A stretch of DNA of 64,000 nucleotides from Oceanicaulis sp. (GTDB taxonomy: Bacteria; Pseudomonadota; Alphaproteobacteria; Caulobacterales; Maricaulaceae), in assembly GCA_020832735.1 (NCBI GenBank), contig JAFIEB010000009.1:19456-83455 (forward strand), read 5' to 3'. The notes below the pieces were generated by a model, which made no database searches, was not told where the DNA came from, and saw only the letters and a program-made list of their open reading frames with translations. The position numbers and the translations under genes are program-made. The stretch's first letter is position 1. Every line of letters begins with the position of its first letter. Positions 26,844 to 39,395 of the stretch are shown piece by piece.

Positions 26844-28832
26844 TCAGCGTTCAGGCCCGCCCGGATCGAAGCGTTCCAGCTCGGCGCTGACGATGACGCT
26901 GGCCACCTGGGCGGCGTAGGTTTCGCCGCTGGCGGCGTAGGGGGCCACATGGGGCGCCAGCGCCAGCCCCGTCAGCATCTCGCCTTCAGCGCGCAGCCGG
27001 GCGCGTTCGGTCCTGAGCGGCTCGAAATCGTCATGGGTGTTGAGCAGATCCACATAATCGCCCGCCGAGGCCAGCAGGTTGGAGAAGCGCTCCTGCCCGG
27101 ACGGGAAGCGTCCGAACAGCGCGTTGCGCGCCAGCGCCGCCTCGTTCGAGCCCCAGCCTGTGGCCAGCGCCGCCTGGGCTACGCCCAGCGAAGGCGGGAT
27201 GATGTCGACGCGTTCGATCAGCGCATCCAGGTCCTCGTAGCGCACCCCGTAGCGCCGGGCGAGGGTGTCGCGGCGCGCCTGCTGGGGCAGGGGCAGGGAC
27301 TCGCCCGCCTCGATGCGTGCGCGCATGGACAATAGCGCGGCGCGGTCATCCAGGATGCGTGCGTTCTGGGCGGAGATCAGCCCGGCGGCCACCCGTGCGA
27401 AGGTGTCCCGGCGTTCCTCGGGCGCCAGCTCGGCCCAGTCGGAAGGAAAGGATTCAAGGCGCACCGCCGCGCCGGCGCCCTGCAGGGGGCCAAGCGCGGA
27501 TCGCAATTCCTCCATAGTGGCGGCGGCGAACACCCGTTCAGGCTGGGTCTCGCGCGTCACCGCCCATGACACGGCGAAGCTGAGCAGCGAGAAGCCGGCC
27601 ACCACGCCCGCCACCATGCCGGCGCTGGCCAGGCGCCCGCTGTGCTTGAGGGTCGGAGCGACGCCGAACAGGCGCGCCACCGGCCCGGCGGTCCAGCCCT
27701 GGATCACCAGCGAGGCGATGACCACGGCGAAGGCGGCGGAGAAATACAGGTTGGCGTTCTCCACCCCGGCGATCACCGGATAGGCGCCCAGAAAGATCGG
27801 CACCGCCCCGCGCAGCCCCATCCAGGCGATGAAGGCGCGCTCATTGAGGCGGAAGCGCTCCGGCGCCAGGCAGATCAGCACCGCCAGCGGGCGCGCCAGA
27901 AGGATCAGGATCAGCGCCACGCCGAGCGCGGGCAGGGCGACCTCGGCGGCGTGGCTGGGCGTGATCAGCAGGCCCAGCATCAGGAACAGGCCGATCTGGG
28001 ACAGCCAGGCCAGCCCGTCTGAGAAGCGCTCGGTGGCCTCGGCGGCCCGGCGCTGGGAGGCCGCCAGCGCCACCCCGGCCAGATACGCCGCCAGGAAGCC
28101 CGAGGCGCCGATCACCTGGGCGAAGGCGAACAGGAACACCGCCGAGGCGGCGGCGAAGATCGGATACAGCCCGATGGGCAGGCCCACCTTGCGCTCCAGC
28201 CAGCCGATCAGGCGCCCGCCGAACCAGCCGATCACCCCGCCGGCGGCCAGCGCCCAGACTATGGACACAGCCGCCCCGAACGGTTCGGGCGCGCCGCCCT
28301 GTGACAGCCAGGTCACGGCGGTCACCACCAGAATCACCGCCATGGGATCATTGAAGCCGGATTCAGCCTCCAGCGTCGTGGCCACGCGCGGACGCGCCTT
28401 CAGGTCGCGCCCTGCAATCAGCATCAGCACGGCAGCTGCGTCTGTGGACGATACGATGGCGCCCAGAAGCAAGGCCTCGATCCAGCCCAGATCGAACAGG
28501 TATTTGGCGCCCACCGCCGTCACGCCCGCGGTGATGATCACACCCAGCGTGGCCAGGCTGATCGCCGGGCGCAGCACGCCTTTCAGCCGGCGCAGGCGCG
28601 TGCCGAGCCCGCCGTCGAACAGGATCAGCGCCAGCGCCAGCGAGCCCAGCAGATAGGCGGTGTCATGATCATGGAACTCGAACCCGCCCGGACCCTCCTC
28701 GCCCGCCAGCATGCCCAGCGCCAGGAAGATCAATAGCAGGGGCGCGCCGGCGCGGCGCGTTGCGGCCACGCCCGCAATCGCCAGCAGCACCAGTCCGGCG
28801 GCGGCCAGAAGGATGAGTTCCGTCGTCTGCAT
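26844..28832 (-). CDS. CPA-type cation/proton antiporter (CvrA/NhaP2-like) with a C-terminal Bax/glucosaminidase-like domain
   Basis: N-terminal ~400 aa antiporter (ESGFNDPMAVILVV, SSTDAAAVLMLI), then an extra TM segment (GMVAGVVAGFSLLSFAVSWAVT) and RVDIIPPSLGVAQAALATGWGSNEAALARNALFGRF...LNTHDDFEPLR, which resembles E. coli Bax. Confidence 0.8.
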   Translation of the reverse strand: MQTTELILLAAAGLVLLAIAGVAATRRAGAPLLLIFLALGMLAGEEGPGGFEFHDHDTAYLLGSLALALILFDGGLGTRLRRLKGVLRPAISLATLGVIITAGVTAVGAKYLFDLGWIEALLLGAIVSSTDAAAVLMLIAGRDLKARPRVATTLEAESGFNDPMAVILVVTAVTWLSQGGAPEPFGAAVSIVWALAAGGVIGWFGGRLIGWLERKVGLPIGLYPIFAAASAVFLFAFAQVIGASGFLAAYLAGVALAASQRRAAEATERFSDGLAWLSQIGLFLMLGLLITPSHAAEVALPALGVALILILLARPLAVLICLAPERFRLNERAFIAWMGLRGAVPIFLGAYPVIAGVENANLYFSAAFAVVIASLVIQGWTAGPVARLFGVAPTLKHSGRLASAGMVAGVVAGFSLLSFAVSWAVTRETQPERVFAAATMEELRSALGPLQGAGAAVRLESFPSDWAELAPEERRDTFARVAAGLISAQNARILDDRAALLSMRARIEAGESLPLPQQARRDTLARRYGVRYEDLDALIERVDIIPPSLGVAQAALATGWGSNEAALARNALFGRFPSGQERFSNLLASAGDYVDLLNTHDDFEPLRTERARLRAEGEMLTGLALAPHVAPYAASGETYAAQVASVIVSAELERFDPGGPER

Positions 28833-28984
28833 GATCCTTCCGGATATAGGCGCGCGCGCTGCGCAACGGAAGCGCGAAACCGGCCCAAAATGCTGTCGTG
28901 CAGCGACCGGGCGTGCATTTGGCTTCGGCGCCGGGCAGAATCCCGTCATGACTGCTGTCCGGTATAGCGGACGAAGGTGCGCCG

Positions 28985-29248
28985 ATGACGCCCGGCGAAG
29001 TGCTCGACATTGCGACCCAGGCGATCTGGACCCTTCTGGGCATGGCCGCGCCGATCATGCTGATCGGGCTGGCCGTGGGCCTGATGATCGCCCTGTTCCA
29101 GGCGCTGACCCAGGTGCAGGAGATGACGCTGGTCTTCGTCCCGAAGATCGTGGCCATCTTCCTGGCGCTGATCGTCTTTCTGCCTCTGATGGGCGCGCTG
29201 CTGGGCGGGTTCATGGAGACGATCACCGACCGCATCGTGGCGGGGTGA
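28985..29248 (+). CDS. fliQ: Flagellar export apparatus protein FliQ
   Basis: 87 aa; GLMIALFQALTQVQEMTLVFVPKIVAIFLALIVFLP. Confidence 0.95.
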   Translation: MTPGEVLDIATQAIWTLLGMAAPIMLIGLAVGLMIALFQALTQVQEMTLVFVPKIVAIFLALIVFLPLMGALLGGFMETITDRIVAG

Positions 29249-29252
29249 GGCG

Positions 29253-30011
29253 GTGATCGCCGGGCTCGACATCGGCATGAGCCTGTTCGCCGCGGTGCTG
29301 GTGTTCGCCCGTCTGGGCGCCATCCTGATGCTGCTGCCGGGCATTGGCGAGCCGTCGATCCCCGGGCGCATCCGCCTGTCCTTCGCGCTCGCTTTCGCCT
29401 TGGCCGCCGGGCCGATGATCGCGCCGGAGCTACCGGGCCTGCCCGAAACGCTGGCCGGACTGGCCGGGTTGATCATGGTGGAGGTGGTGATCGGGCTGAT
29501 GATCGGGGCGGGCGCGCGCCTCCTGATGGCGGCGGCCGCGGTGGCCGGCCAGATCATCGCCTATCAGACGGGTCTGGCGATGGCCCAGGCCTTCGACCCC
29601 ATGCAGGGCCAGTCCGGCGCGCTCCCGGCGCAGTTCTTCAACCTTCTGTTCCTGCTGCTGATCTTCACCACGAACATCCATCACCTGCTGCTGCAGGCGG
29701 CGGCGGGGTCCTACGCGCTCATGCCCGCCGGCCAGGCGCCGATCTGGGGCGATGCGGCGCAATGGGCGCTGGGCCTGTTCATCGACAGCTTCGTGATTGC
29801 GGTGCGCATCGCCTCGCCGCTGATCGCCTTTGGCCTGATCTTCTATCTGGGCCTGGGGGTGTTGTCCCGGCTGATGCCCCAGGCGCAGATTTTCTTCATC
29901 GCCATGCCGCTGAACATCATGATCGGGTTCGCCATTCTGGCGATCTCGCTGGGTACGATGGCGATGATCTGGGCCGAACGCCTGGAAGAATTCGCCGTGA
30001 CCCTGGGCTAG
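29253..30011 (+). CDS. fliR: Flagellar export apparatus protein FliR
   Basis: 252 aa; FARLGAILMLLPGIGEPSIPGRIRLSFALAFALAAGP; GTG start. Confidence 0.94.
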   Translation: MIAGLDIGMSLFAAVLVFARLGAILMLLPGIGEPSIPGRIRLSFALAFALAAGPMIAPELPGLPETLAGLAGLIMVEVVIGLMIGAGARLLMAAAAVAGQIIAYQTGLAMAQAFDPMQGQSGALPAQFFNLLFLLLIFTTNIHHLLLQAAAGSYALMPAGQAPIWGDAAQWALGLFIDSFVIAVRIASPLIAFGLIFYLGLGVLSRLMPQAQIFFIAMPLNIMIGFAILAISLGTMAMIWAERLEEFAVTLG

Positions 30012-30020
30012 GAGCGCGCG

Positions 30021-31094
30021 ATGGCCGAAGGCGAAGACAAGTCTGAAAAGACCGAGCAGCCGACCGAGCGCAAGCTGAAGAAGGCGCGCGATGAGGGCGA
30101 TGTCGCCAAGTCCCAGGAGATTTCCGGCTGGTTCACCCTGGCGGCGGGCCTGGCGGTGATCGCCTTCATGGCGCCGGGCTTCACCCGCGAGCTGGCGCGC
30201 GCCATGAGCGTGTTCCTGGAGCGCCCCCATCAGCTCAGCCTGGACGGCGGCGCGGCGCTGGGGCTGGTGATGCAGTCCCTGACCATGCTGGCGCTGATCC
30301 TGGGGCTGGCCTACGCCCTGCTGATGGTGGCGGCGGCGGCGGGCAATCTGGTCCAGCACGGCCTGTTGTGGACGCCCAAGAAGATCGCGCCCAAGCTCAA
30401 CAAGCTGAACCCGGTCGAGGGTTTGAAGCGCATGTTCGGGCCGCAGGGCTGGGTCAATTTCCTCAAGGGCGTGGGCAAGATCACCCTGGTGGGCGCCGCG
30501 ATCGCGCTGGTGCTCTGGCCGCGCCGGGACGATCTGGCGAGCTTCCCGATGATCAGCCCGGCGCGCATGCTGTCCGAAGTGCACGGCGCGGCTGTGATGC
30601 TGCTGATCGCGGCGCTGATCGCTTACGCCGCCATCGCCGCGCTCGACTGGGTGTTCCAGCGCCATCAGTTCATCGAGCGCAACAAGATGAGCCGCAAGGA
30701 GCTGCGCGACGAGTTCAAGGAGACCGAGGGCGATCCGCTGGTGCGCGCCAAGCTGCGCCAGATACGCCAGGAGCGCGCCCAGAAACGCATGATGAGCCGG
30801 GTGCCCGACGCCGCGGTGGTGATCACCAACCCGACCCACTACGCCGTGGCGCTGGAATACGAGCAGGGCCGCACGGCCGCCCCGATCTGCATCGCCAAGG
30901 GCGTGGACGTGGTCGCCCTGCGCATCCGCGAACGCGCCGAAGAGCTCGACATTCCCATCGTCGAGGACCCGCCGCTGGCGCGCGCGCTCTACGCCACCAC
31001 CGATCTGGACGACCCCATCGATCCTGAACACTACGCCGCCGTGGCCAAGGTGATCGGCTATGTGCTCAGCCTGTCGGAGCGCCGGCGGCGCTGA
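30021..31094 (+). CDS. flhB: Flagellar export protein FlhB
   Basis: EDKSEKTEQPTERKLKKARDEGDVAKSQEI; autocleavage motif NPTH (VVITNPTHYAVAL). Confidence 0.97.
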   Translation: MAEGEDKSEKTEQPTERKLKKARDEGDVAKSQEISGWFTLAAGLAVIAFMAPGFTRELARAMSVFLERPHQLSLDGGAALGLVMQSLTMLALILGLAYALLMVAAAAGNLVQHGLLWTPKKIAPKLNKLNPVEGLKRMFGPQGWVNFLKGVGKITLVGAAIALVLWPRRDDLASFPMISPARMLSEVHGAAVMLLIAALIAYAAIAALDWVFQRHQFIERNKMSRKELRDEFKETEGDPLVRAKLRQIRQERAQKRMMSRVPDAAVVITNPTHYAVALEYEQGRTAAPICIAKGVDVVALRIRERAEELDIPIVEDPPLARALYATTDLDDPIDPEHYAAVAKVIGYVLSLSERRRR

Positions 31095-31098
31095 GGCG

Positions 31099-31593
31099 TC
31101 AGGCTGATTGCGGCGTGTCAGCCACTTTCGCGTGGCCCTGTCCGGCGGCATAGCTCACCACCTCGTACTCCACGCCGTCCTCGTCCATGAAATAGAAGCG
31201 GCGGCCGGGCGCATAGTCGCCATGACCATAGGGGCGCAGGCCCAGCTGGCGCACGCGGACTTCGCACGCCTCGAGATCGGCCACCTCGACGCCGAGATGA
31301 TTGAAGGGTCGGCTTTTGGGCCACAGGTGCGCCTTTGCGGGCGGGCGCGGCGGGTAGAGGGAGACATAGCTGTCCGCCCCGCCGACATGTATGCCGATGC
31401 GTCCGTCGCTCTCGCGGCCGCGCCAGCGCTCCCGCCACCCGAATACCGCCTGCAGCATCCCGCTGGTGTGCTCGGGATCGGCGACGGTCAGGTTGACGTG
31501 CTCGATCACAGGCTCTGCAGAGCGCACAGGGGCGGCGGTTTCGCGGCCGGTATCGGACGTGCTCCGGGTCATATTCAGCTCCTTCATCTCCAT
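31099..31593 (-). CDS. VOC (glyoxalase/bleomycin resistance) family protein
   Basis: IEHVNLTVADPEHTSGMLQAVFGWRE...NHLGVEVADLEACEVRVRQLG...RFYFMDEDGVEYEVVSY. Confidence 0.85.
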   Translation of the reverse strand: MEMKELNMTRSTSDTGRETAAPVRSAEPVIEHVNLTVADPEHTSGMLQAVFGWRERWRGRESDGRIGIHVGGADSYVSLYPPRPPAKAHLWPKSRPFNHLGVEVADLEACEVRVRQLGLRPYGHGDYAPGRRFYFMDEDGVEYEVVSYAAGQGHAKVADTPQSA

Positions 31594-31806
31594 GGGGTTC
31601 GCAATGAACCGGCGCTCTGGCTACAATCTCAACCAAGCTTGAGGTCAAGGCGTGATCATGCGCCAGGCTCAATGACCTGCGATCACGATTGGCGAACGGG
31701 CGGCCGGCGCCGCGAGCGCAATCGATATCGCCCGCGCTGAAACGTGGTTAACCTTGAGCACGGATGATTGAGGGCCGAATCGCTTGTGACCGCCACGGAG
31801 CCCGCC

Positions 31807-34395
31807 ATGACAGACGCCCCCGCCGCCGAGACCGCGCGCGCCGACGAATCTGCAACCGCGCCTGAAGACCAGCCGGCTGCGCCCGCGCCTGAGCCGCGCG
31901 CCGGATCCCTGGCGCGCCCGCTGACCCGGATCGTGCTGTGGGCCGCCAGCCTGGGCGCGCTGGCGGCGGCGGGCGTGGCGGTGATCGCCGGGGCGGCGGC
32001 GGGCTGGCATGGCGTGGTGCTTTTATGCGGCATCGCGGCGGCGGCGCTGCTGGTGCTCTACGCCCTGGCCGCCGGCGAGGCGGCCGGACGCGCCCTGCGC
32101 GGGGGCGAGGCCTCCCGGCCGAGCCTGGCTGAAGCCGCGCTGGAGGCGGCGCCCGATCCCATGCTGATCAGCGCGCGCGGTGGGCGCACCTTGTGGGCCA
32201 ACGCCGCCTACCGGGGGCTGGCGCGCGCCAGCGGCCTGTCGGCCGGGTTTGGCGCGCCGGGGCCTGAACGCCTGTTTTCCGGCGAGAGCGCGGCCGGCGT
32301 GTACCGCCTGGCGCGGGCGGGTGCGCGCGGCGAGGCGGCGAGCGAGATTCTCACCGCTGCGAACCCGGGCGGCGAAGGCGCGGCGGTGTACGCCGCCGAT
32401 GTCAGCGCCATGAGCACCGGCGCGGTGCTGTGGCGCTTCGCCCTGATGCGCGAGAGCGACGCGCTGGCCGGCCCCGCTGCGCCTGAATGGGCCGAGCACG
32501 CGCCGGTGGGCCTGTGCCTGGCCGATGCGGAGGGCCGGGTGCTGGGCGCCAACGGCACCTTGCGCGGCTGGCTCGGCGCGCCGCCGGACAAGGCGCTGAA
32601 AATTCGTGATTTTCTGGCCGGCGATACGGCCGAGGCTTTCCTGCGCTCGCGCGGACGGGAGGGTGTGATCCGCATGGACGCCCGGCTCAAGGGCCGCGGC
32701 GGGGTGGAGAGCCCGATCGTGATGGCGCTGGAATGGACTGGCGGCGCGCCGCCCTGCGCGCGCATCGTGATCTACGGCCTGTCGGCGGCGGGCGCGCCTC
32801 CGGGCATCGCCCAGCTGGCCGAGGCCGCCGGTCCGGCCAGCGCCGGGCGCACGTTTGACGACATGTTCGCCACCGCGCCCTTCGGCGTGGCGCGCCTGGA
32901 CGGCTGCGAACCCGAAGATGCGGTGATCGAGGACGCCAATCCGGCGCTGGTCCAGCTGTCGGGCGGGCAGGCTGTGCCGGGGCGGCGCTTCGCCGAGCTG
33001 TTCCGCTTGGCCGAAGACGAGACCGCGCAAATGGCCTTCGCCCGCGCCATGTCGGGCCGGGGCGAGCCGAGCGAGGCGCGCCTGGCCTGCGGGGACGGCG
33101 AACGCCTGGTGCACGTCTTCCTGGCGCCGGCGCGCGGGGGCAAGCGCGCGGCCTATGTGATGGACGTGACCAGCTGGAAAGAGCTGGAGCAGCAGGTCGA
33201 CCAGGCCGGCAAGATGCAGGCTATCGGCCAGCTCGCCAGCGGCGTGGCGCACGACTTCAACAACATGCTCACCGTGGTCAAATTCCATCTTGGCGAGCTC
33301 CTGGCCCGCCACCCGGTCGGCGATCCCAGCTATCAGGACCTGCAGCAGATCCGCTCGGTCAGCGCCCGCCAGGCCGGGCTGGTGCGCAAGCTGCTGGCGT
33401 TCTCGCGCAAGCAGACCTTCCGCATGACCGTGTTCGATCTGTCCGACGTGTTGTCTGACTGCAGCCACATGCTCAACCAGATCCTGGAAGAGACCGTGCG
33501 CCTGGAGATCCGCCACGGGCGCGATCTGCCGCTGGTGCGTGCCGACCGGGTGCAGATCGACAATATCCTGGTCAATCTGGCCACCAATGCGCGCGACGCC
33601 ATGAAGGCGCAGGGCGGGGGCGTGCTGACCATCACCACCGAAGCGGTCGATGCGGGCGCCGTGCGCAAGGCCGGCGCGCCCGAACCGGCCGACGGCCCGT
33701 GGGCCGCGATCCATGTCTCCGACACCGGATGCGGCATGGACGAGGCGACCCAGGCCAAGATTTTCGAGCCGTTCTTCACCACGCGGGCCGCCCAGGGCGG
33801 GTCGGGCCTGGGCCTGTCGACGGTGTACGGCATCATCAAGCAGTCGGGCGGTTTCCTGTTCGTGGATTCCAAACCGGGCAAGGGCACGACCTTCCACATC
33901 TATCTGCCCGGCCATACGCCCAGCGCGCGCGAGGTGGAGGAGATCACCGCCGAGCGCGCCGCCGCCGAGACCCGGCCCGAACCGCGCGATCAGGCCGGCC
34001 ATGGCCGCATCCTGTTCGTCGAGGACGAGGAGATGGTGCGCACCGTGGCGGCCAAGACCCTGCGCCGCAAAGGCTATGAGGTGGTCGAGGCGTGCGACGG
34101 GGAGGAGGCCCTGGAAATCCTCGAGGCCGAGCCCGAGAGCTTCGACCTTTTGCTGTCGGACGTGGTCATGCCCGGCCTGACCGGCCCGAAACTGCTTGAG
34201 AAGGCCCGCCATCTGCTGGGCGGGGCGCGGGTCGTGTTCATCTCCGGCTATGCCGAGGAGGAATTCTCCGACACGCTGTCGTCCGATCTCAATATTTCCT
34301 TCCTGCCCAAGCCGTTCGAGATCCAGGATCTGGCCGAACGCGTCAAGCAGGAGCTGGCCGCGGGCCGGGCTGAATCAGAGACTGGGGCGGGATAG
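31807..34395 (+). CDS. cckA: Hybrid sensor histidine kinase CckA (cell-cycle kinase)
   Basis: N-terminal TMs, PAS regions, H-box GVAHDFNNMLTVVKFHLGELL, HATPase, C-terminal receiver (LLLSDVVMPGLTGPKL); between flhB and recA. Confidence 0.88.
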   Translation: MTDAPAAETARADESATAPEDQPAAPAPEPRAGSLARPLTRIVLWAASLGALAAAGVAVIAGAAAGWHGVVLLCGIAAAALLVLYALAAGEAAGRALRGGEASRPSLAEAALEAAPDPMLISARGGRTLWANAAYRGLARASGLSAGFGAPGPERLFSGESAAGVYRLARAGARGEAASEILTAANPGGEGAAVYAADVSAMSTGAVLWRFALMRESDALAGPAAPEWAEHAPVGLCLADAEGRVLGANGTLRGWLGAPPDKALKIRDFLAGDTAEAFLRSRGREGVIRMDARLKGRGGVESPIVMALEWTGGAPPCARIVIYGLSAAGAPPGIAQLAEAAGPASAGRTFDDMFATAPFGVARLDGCEPEDAVIEDANPALVQLSGGQAVPGRRFAELFRLAEDETAQMAFARAMSGRGEPSEARLACGDGERLVHVFLAPARGGKRAAYVMDVTSWKELEQQVDQAGKMQAIGQLASGVAHDFNNMLTVVKFHLGELLARHPVGDPSYQDLQQIRSVSARQAGLVRKLLAFSRKQTFRMTVFDLSDVLSDCSHMLNQILEETVRLEIRHGRDLPLVRADRVQIDNILVNLATNARDAMKAQGGGVLTITTEAVDAGAVRKAGAPEPADGPWAAIHVSDTGCGMDEATQAKIFEPFFTTRAAQGGSGLGLSTVYGIIKQSGGFLFVDSKPGKGTTFHIYLPGHTPSAREVEEITAERAAAETRPEPRDQAGHGRILFVEDEEMVRTVAAKTLRRKGYEVVEACDGEEALEILEAEPESFDLLLSDVVMPGLTGPKLLEKARHLLGGARVVFISGYAEEEFSDTLSSDLNISFLPKPFEIQDLAERVKQELAAGRAESETGAG

Positions 34396-34419
34396 GCGCG
34401 TCAAAAATCGCACGCAAAT

Positions 34420-34434
34420 GTTCTACTTGCGTTC
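34420..34434 (+). promoter_or_regulatory. LexA (SOS) box upstream of recA
   Basis: GTTC tacttgc GTTC: exact alphaproteobacterial GTTC-N7-GTTC SOS box. Confidence 0.88.
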
Positions 34435-34514
34435 TCGGAACAAAATAAGTACTTTTCTGGTCATGAGCCCTGCATTGCCCGACTCGGGCGGGCATGCCAG
34501 AAGGAGACAGAGAC

Positions 34515-35600
34515 ATGGCCGAGGCCAAGCTGCGCGTTGTGAAGGTAGACAATATGGACAAGCAGAAGGCGCTCGACGCCGCCCTTTCCCAGATTGACCG
34601 CGCCTTCGGCAAGGGCTCGGTGATGAAGCTCGGCTCGCGCCCGTCCCAGAATATCGAGGCCATCTCCACCGGTTCGCTGGGCCTGGACATCGCGCTGGGC
34701 GTGGGCGGCCTGCCCAAGGGACGCATTGTCGAGATTTACGGCCCGGAAAGCTCGGGCAAGACCACGCTGGCCCTGCACACTGTGGCCGAGGCCCAGAAGG
34801 CTGGCGGCGTGGCGGCCTTCATCGACGCCGAGCACGCGCTGGACCCGATCTATGCGCGCAAGCTGGGCGTGGATGTGGGCGAGCTTCTGGTGTCCCAGCC
34901 CGATACCGGCGAGCAGGCGCTGGAAATCGCCGACACGCTGGTGCGCTCGGGCGCGGTGGACGTGCTGGTGATCGATTCGGTCGCCGCGCTCACCCCGCGC
35001 GCGGAACTGGAAGGCGAGATGGGCGATTCGCTGCCCGGCCTTCAGGCGCGCCTGATGAGCCAGGCCCTGCGCAAGCTGACCGGCTCGATCTCCAAATCCA
35101 ACTGCCTGGTCGTCTTCATCAACCAGATACGCATGAAGATCGGGGTGATGTTCGGCAGCCCGGAGACCACCACGGGCGGCAATGCGCTGAAATTCTATTC
35201 GACCGTGCGCCTTGATATCCGCCGCATCGGCTCGATCAAGGACCGCGACGAGGTGATCGGCAACCAGACCCGGGTCAAGGTGGTCAAGAACAAGGTGGCC
35301 CCGCCCTTCCGCGAGGTGGAGTTCGACATCCTGTTCGGCGAGGGCATTTCAAAGACCGGCGAGCTGCTCGATCTGGGCGTGAAGGGCAATATCATCGAGA
35401 AATCCGGCTCCTGGTATTCCTATGAGTCCGACCGCATCGGCCAGGGCCGCGAGAATGCGCGCAAATTCCTGCTGGACAATCCCGACATGGCCGAGCGCAT
35501 CGAGGCCAAGGTGCGCGCCAATGCCGGCCTGATCGCCGAGGAGTTGCTGGTCGGCCCGGGCGAGGTGGATGATGACGGCGATGAAGAGGCTGTCGGCTGA
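34515..35600 (+). CDS. recA: Recombinase RecA
   Basis: [15 protein letters not shown]...[17 protein letters not shown]. Confidence 0.98.
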   Translation: MAEAKLRVVKVDNMDKQKALDAALSQIDRAFGKGSVMKLGSRPSQNIEAISTGSLGLDIALGVGGLPKGRIVEIYGPESSGKTTLALHTVAEAQKAGGVAAFIDAEHALDPIYARKLGVDVGELLVSQPDTGEQALEIADTLVRSGAVDVLVIDSVAALTPRAELEGEMGDSLPGLQARLMSQALRKLTGSISKSNCLVVFINQIRMKIGVMFGSPETTTGGNALKFYSTVRLDIRRIGSIKDRDEVIGNQTRVKVVKNKVAPPFREVEFDILFGEGISKTGELLDLGVKGNIIEKSGSWYSYESDRIGQGRENARKFLLDNPDMAERIEAKVRANAGLIAEELLVGPGEVDDDGDEEAVG

Positions 35601-35646
35601 ACACTGAGGGACCTCGCATCGCCCTAACCGGACTGCACAATCTACA

Positions 35647-35675
35647 GCGGGCGCTTGGCTAAGCCGGGCGCCCGC
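35647..35675 (+). terminator. Stem-loop between recA and alaS (possible terminator, no U-tract)
   Basis: gcgggcgc / gcgcccgc 8-bp perfect arms with a 13-nt loop. Confidence 0.45.
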
Positions 35676-35758
35676 ACGTATATGGGCGCTGGACTGGCTG
35701 ACGCATCCGGCGCCGGCCGCATTTTGCGCTATGGCGCGCCGCGCGCCCGGAGTGACTG

Positions 35759-38422
<2,664 letters not shown>

Positions 38423-38504
38423 TCTTTCTGAACACGCGCGACACGGGAAAAATGCGTGTATAATGCGGCGCTGGTTACGGTGCTTGTCTTGAGGGGAGCG
38501 CGCC

Positions 38505-39395
38505 ATGACGCCTGATCATCCTATGCGCCATGCGCGCCTGATCGCTATTGCGGCGCTGGCCGGGCTGGCGAGCGCCTGCGTCACTGCGCCGGATCTGACC
38601 CCGGCCGGCTTGACCACGCGTCCTGACGCGCCCGCGCATGAGCCTGCGCGCCGGGCGGGTCCGGCCGATGCGGCCGGGTTCGAGATCGAGGGCGATGAGT
38701 TTCACGCGCGCATCGTGTTCCGCGAGGCGGGCGGGCGCGCCCTGGCCCTGTTCGACGGTTCAGGCTTCGCCGCCGGGTCCGTGGACGCCGAGTTTGATCT
38801 GGACCGCCCCTGGATACGCTCCGGCGCGCAGGTCTATGACAGCCAGGCCGAGCCTCACCGGGTCAGCGTGACGCTCAACGCGCAGCCCTGTCAGGGCTAT
38901 GACGGGGTCTGGCCGCGCACAGCCTCTGTAATGATCGGGCGCCTGGTCTATCAGGGCTGCGCGCGCGAGACCGGACCCCATCCCAGATGGTCGGAAGATC
39001 TGCCCGCCCTGGCGCCGGCCATCAGCCAGTGCCTGGCCTCGGCGCGCAACTCCTCCATGGCCTTCGTGCGCGGCAGCGGCAGCGCCCATGTCCTGCACGC
39101 AGCCCGCGACGAGGGCGGCGAGACCCGCGTGCGCCTGCGCGTGGGCGAAAGCGGGCGCTGGGACTGCGTGGTGCGCGGCGGCCGGGCTGAATTCGCCGTG
39201 GTCTCCGAACGCGCGGGCGAGGCGCCGGGCGAGGGCGATCCGGTGTTCATCCCCGGCCTGGCGCCTGAGGACGGGGAGGGGTGTTATCTCTATGAGACGG
39301 TGCGCGACGCCGCGGGCGCCGTGACCGGCGCGCTCGCCCATGACGCCTGCGGTCCGGGCGAGATCACGCTGTCGGGGCTCGACCGGGTCAACTGA
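38505..39395 (+). CDS. Hypothetical lipoprotein/secreted protein
   Basis: RLIAIAALAGLASACVTAPDLTPAG: lipobox; COG3650-like C-terminal region plausible. Confidence 0.6.
   Translation: MTPDHPMRHARLIAIAALAGLASACVTAPDLTPAGLTTRPDAPAHEPARRAGPADAAGFEIEGDEFHARIVFREAGGRALALFDGSGFAAGSVDAEFDLDRPWIRSGAQVYDSQAEPHRVSVTLNAQPCQGYDGVWPRTASVMIGRLVYQGCARETGPHPRWSEDLPALAPAISQCLASARNSSMAFVRGSGSAHVLHAARDEGGETRVRLRVGESGRWDCVVRGGRAEFAVVSERAGEAPGEGDPVFIPGLAPEDGEGCYLYETVRDAAGAVTGALAHDACGPGEITLSGLDRVN

Noticed and set aside
32023-34212. 729-aa ORF on the minus strand antisense to cckA, and similar long antisense ORFs (for example 10032-11222, 11141-12223, 12872-14302, 29430-31151, 35831-37054, 37280-38506)
   Set aside because: High-GC shadow ORFs opposite clear conserved genes; translations are low-complexity and rich in H, R, Q, A and G, with no recognisable domains.
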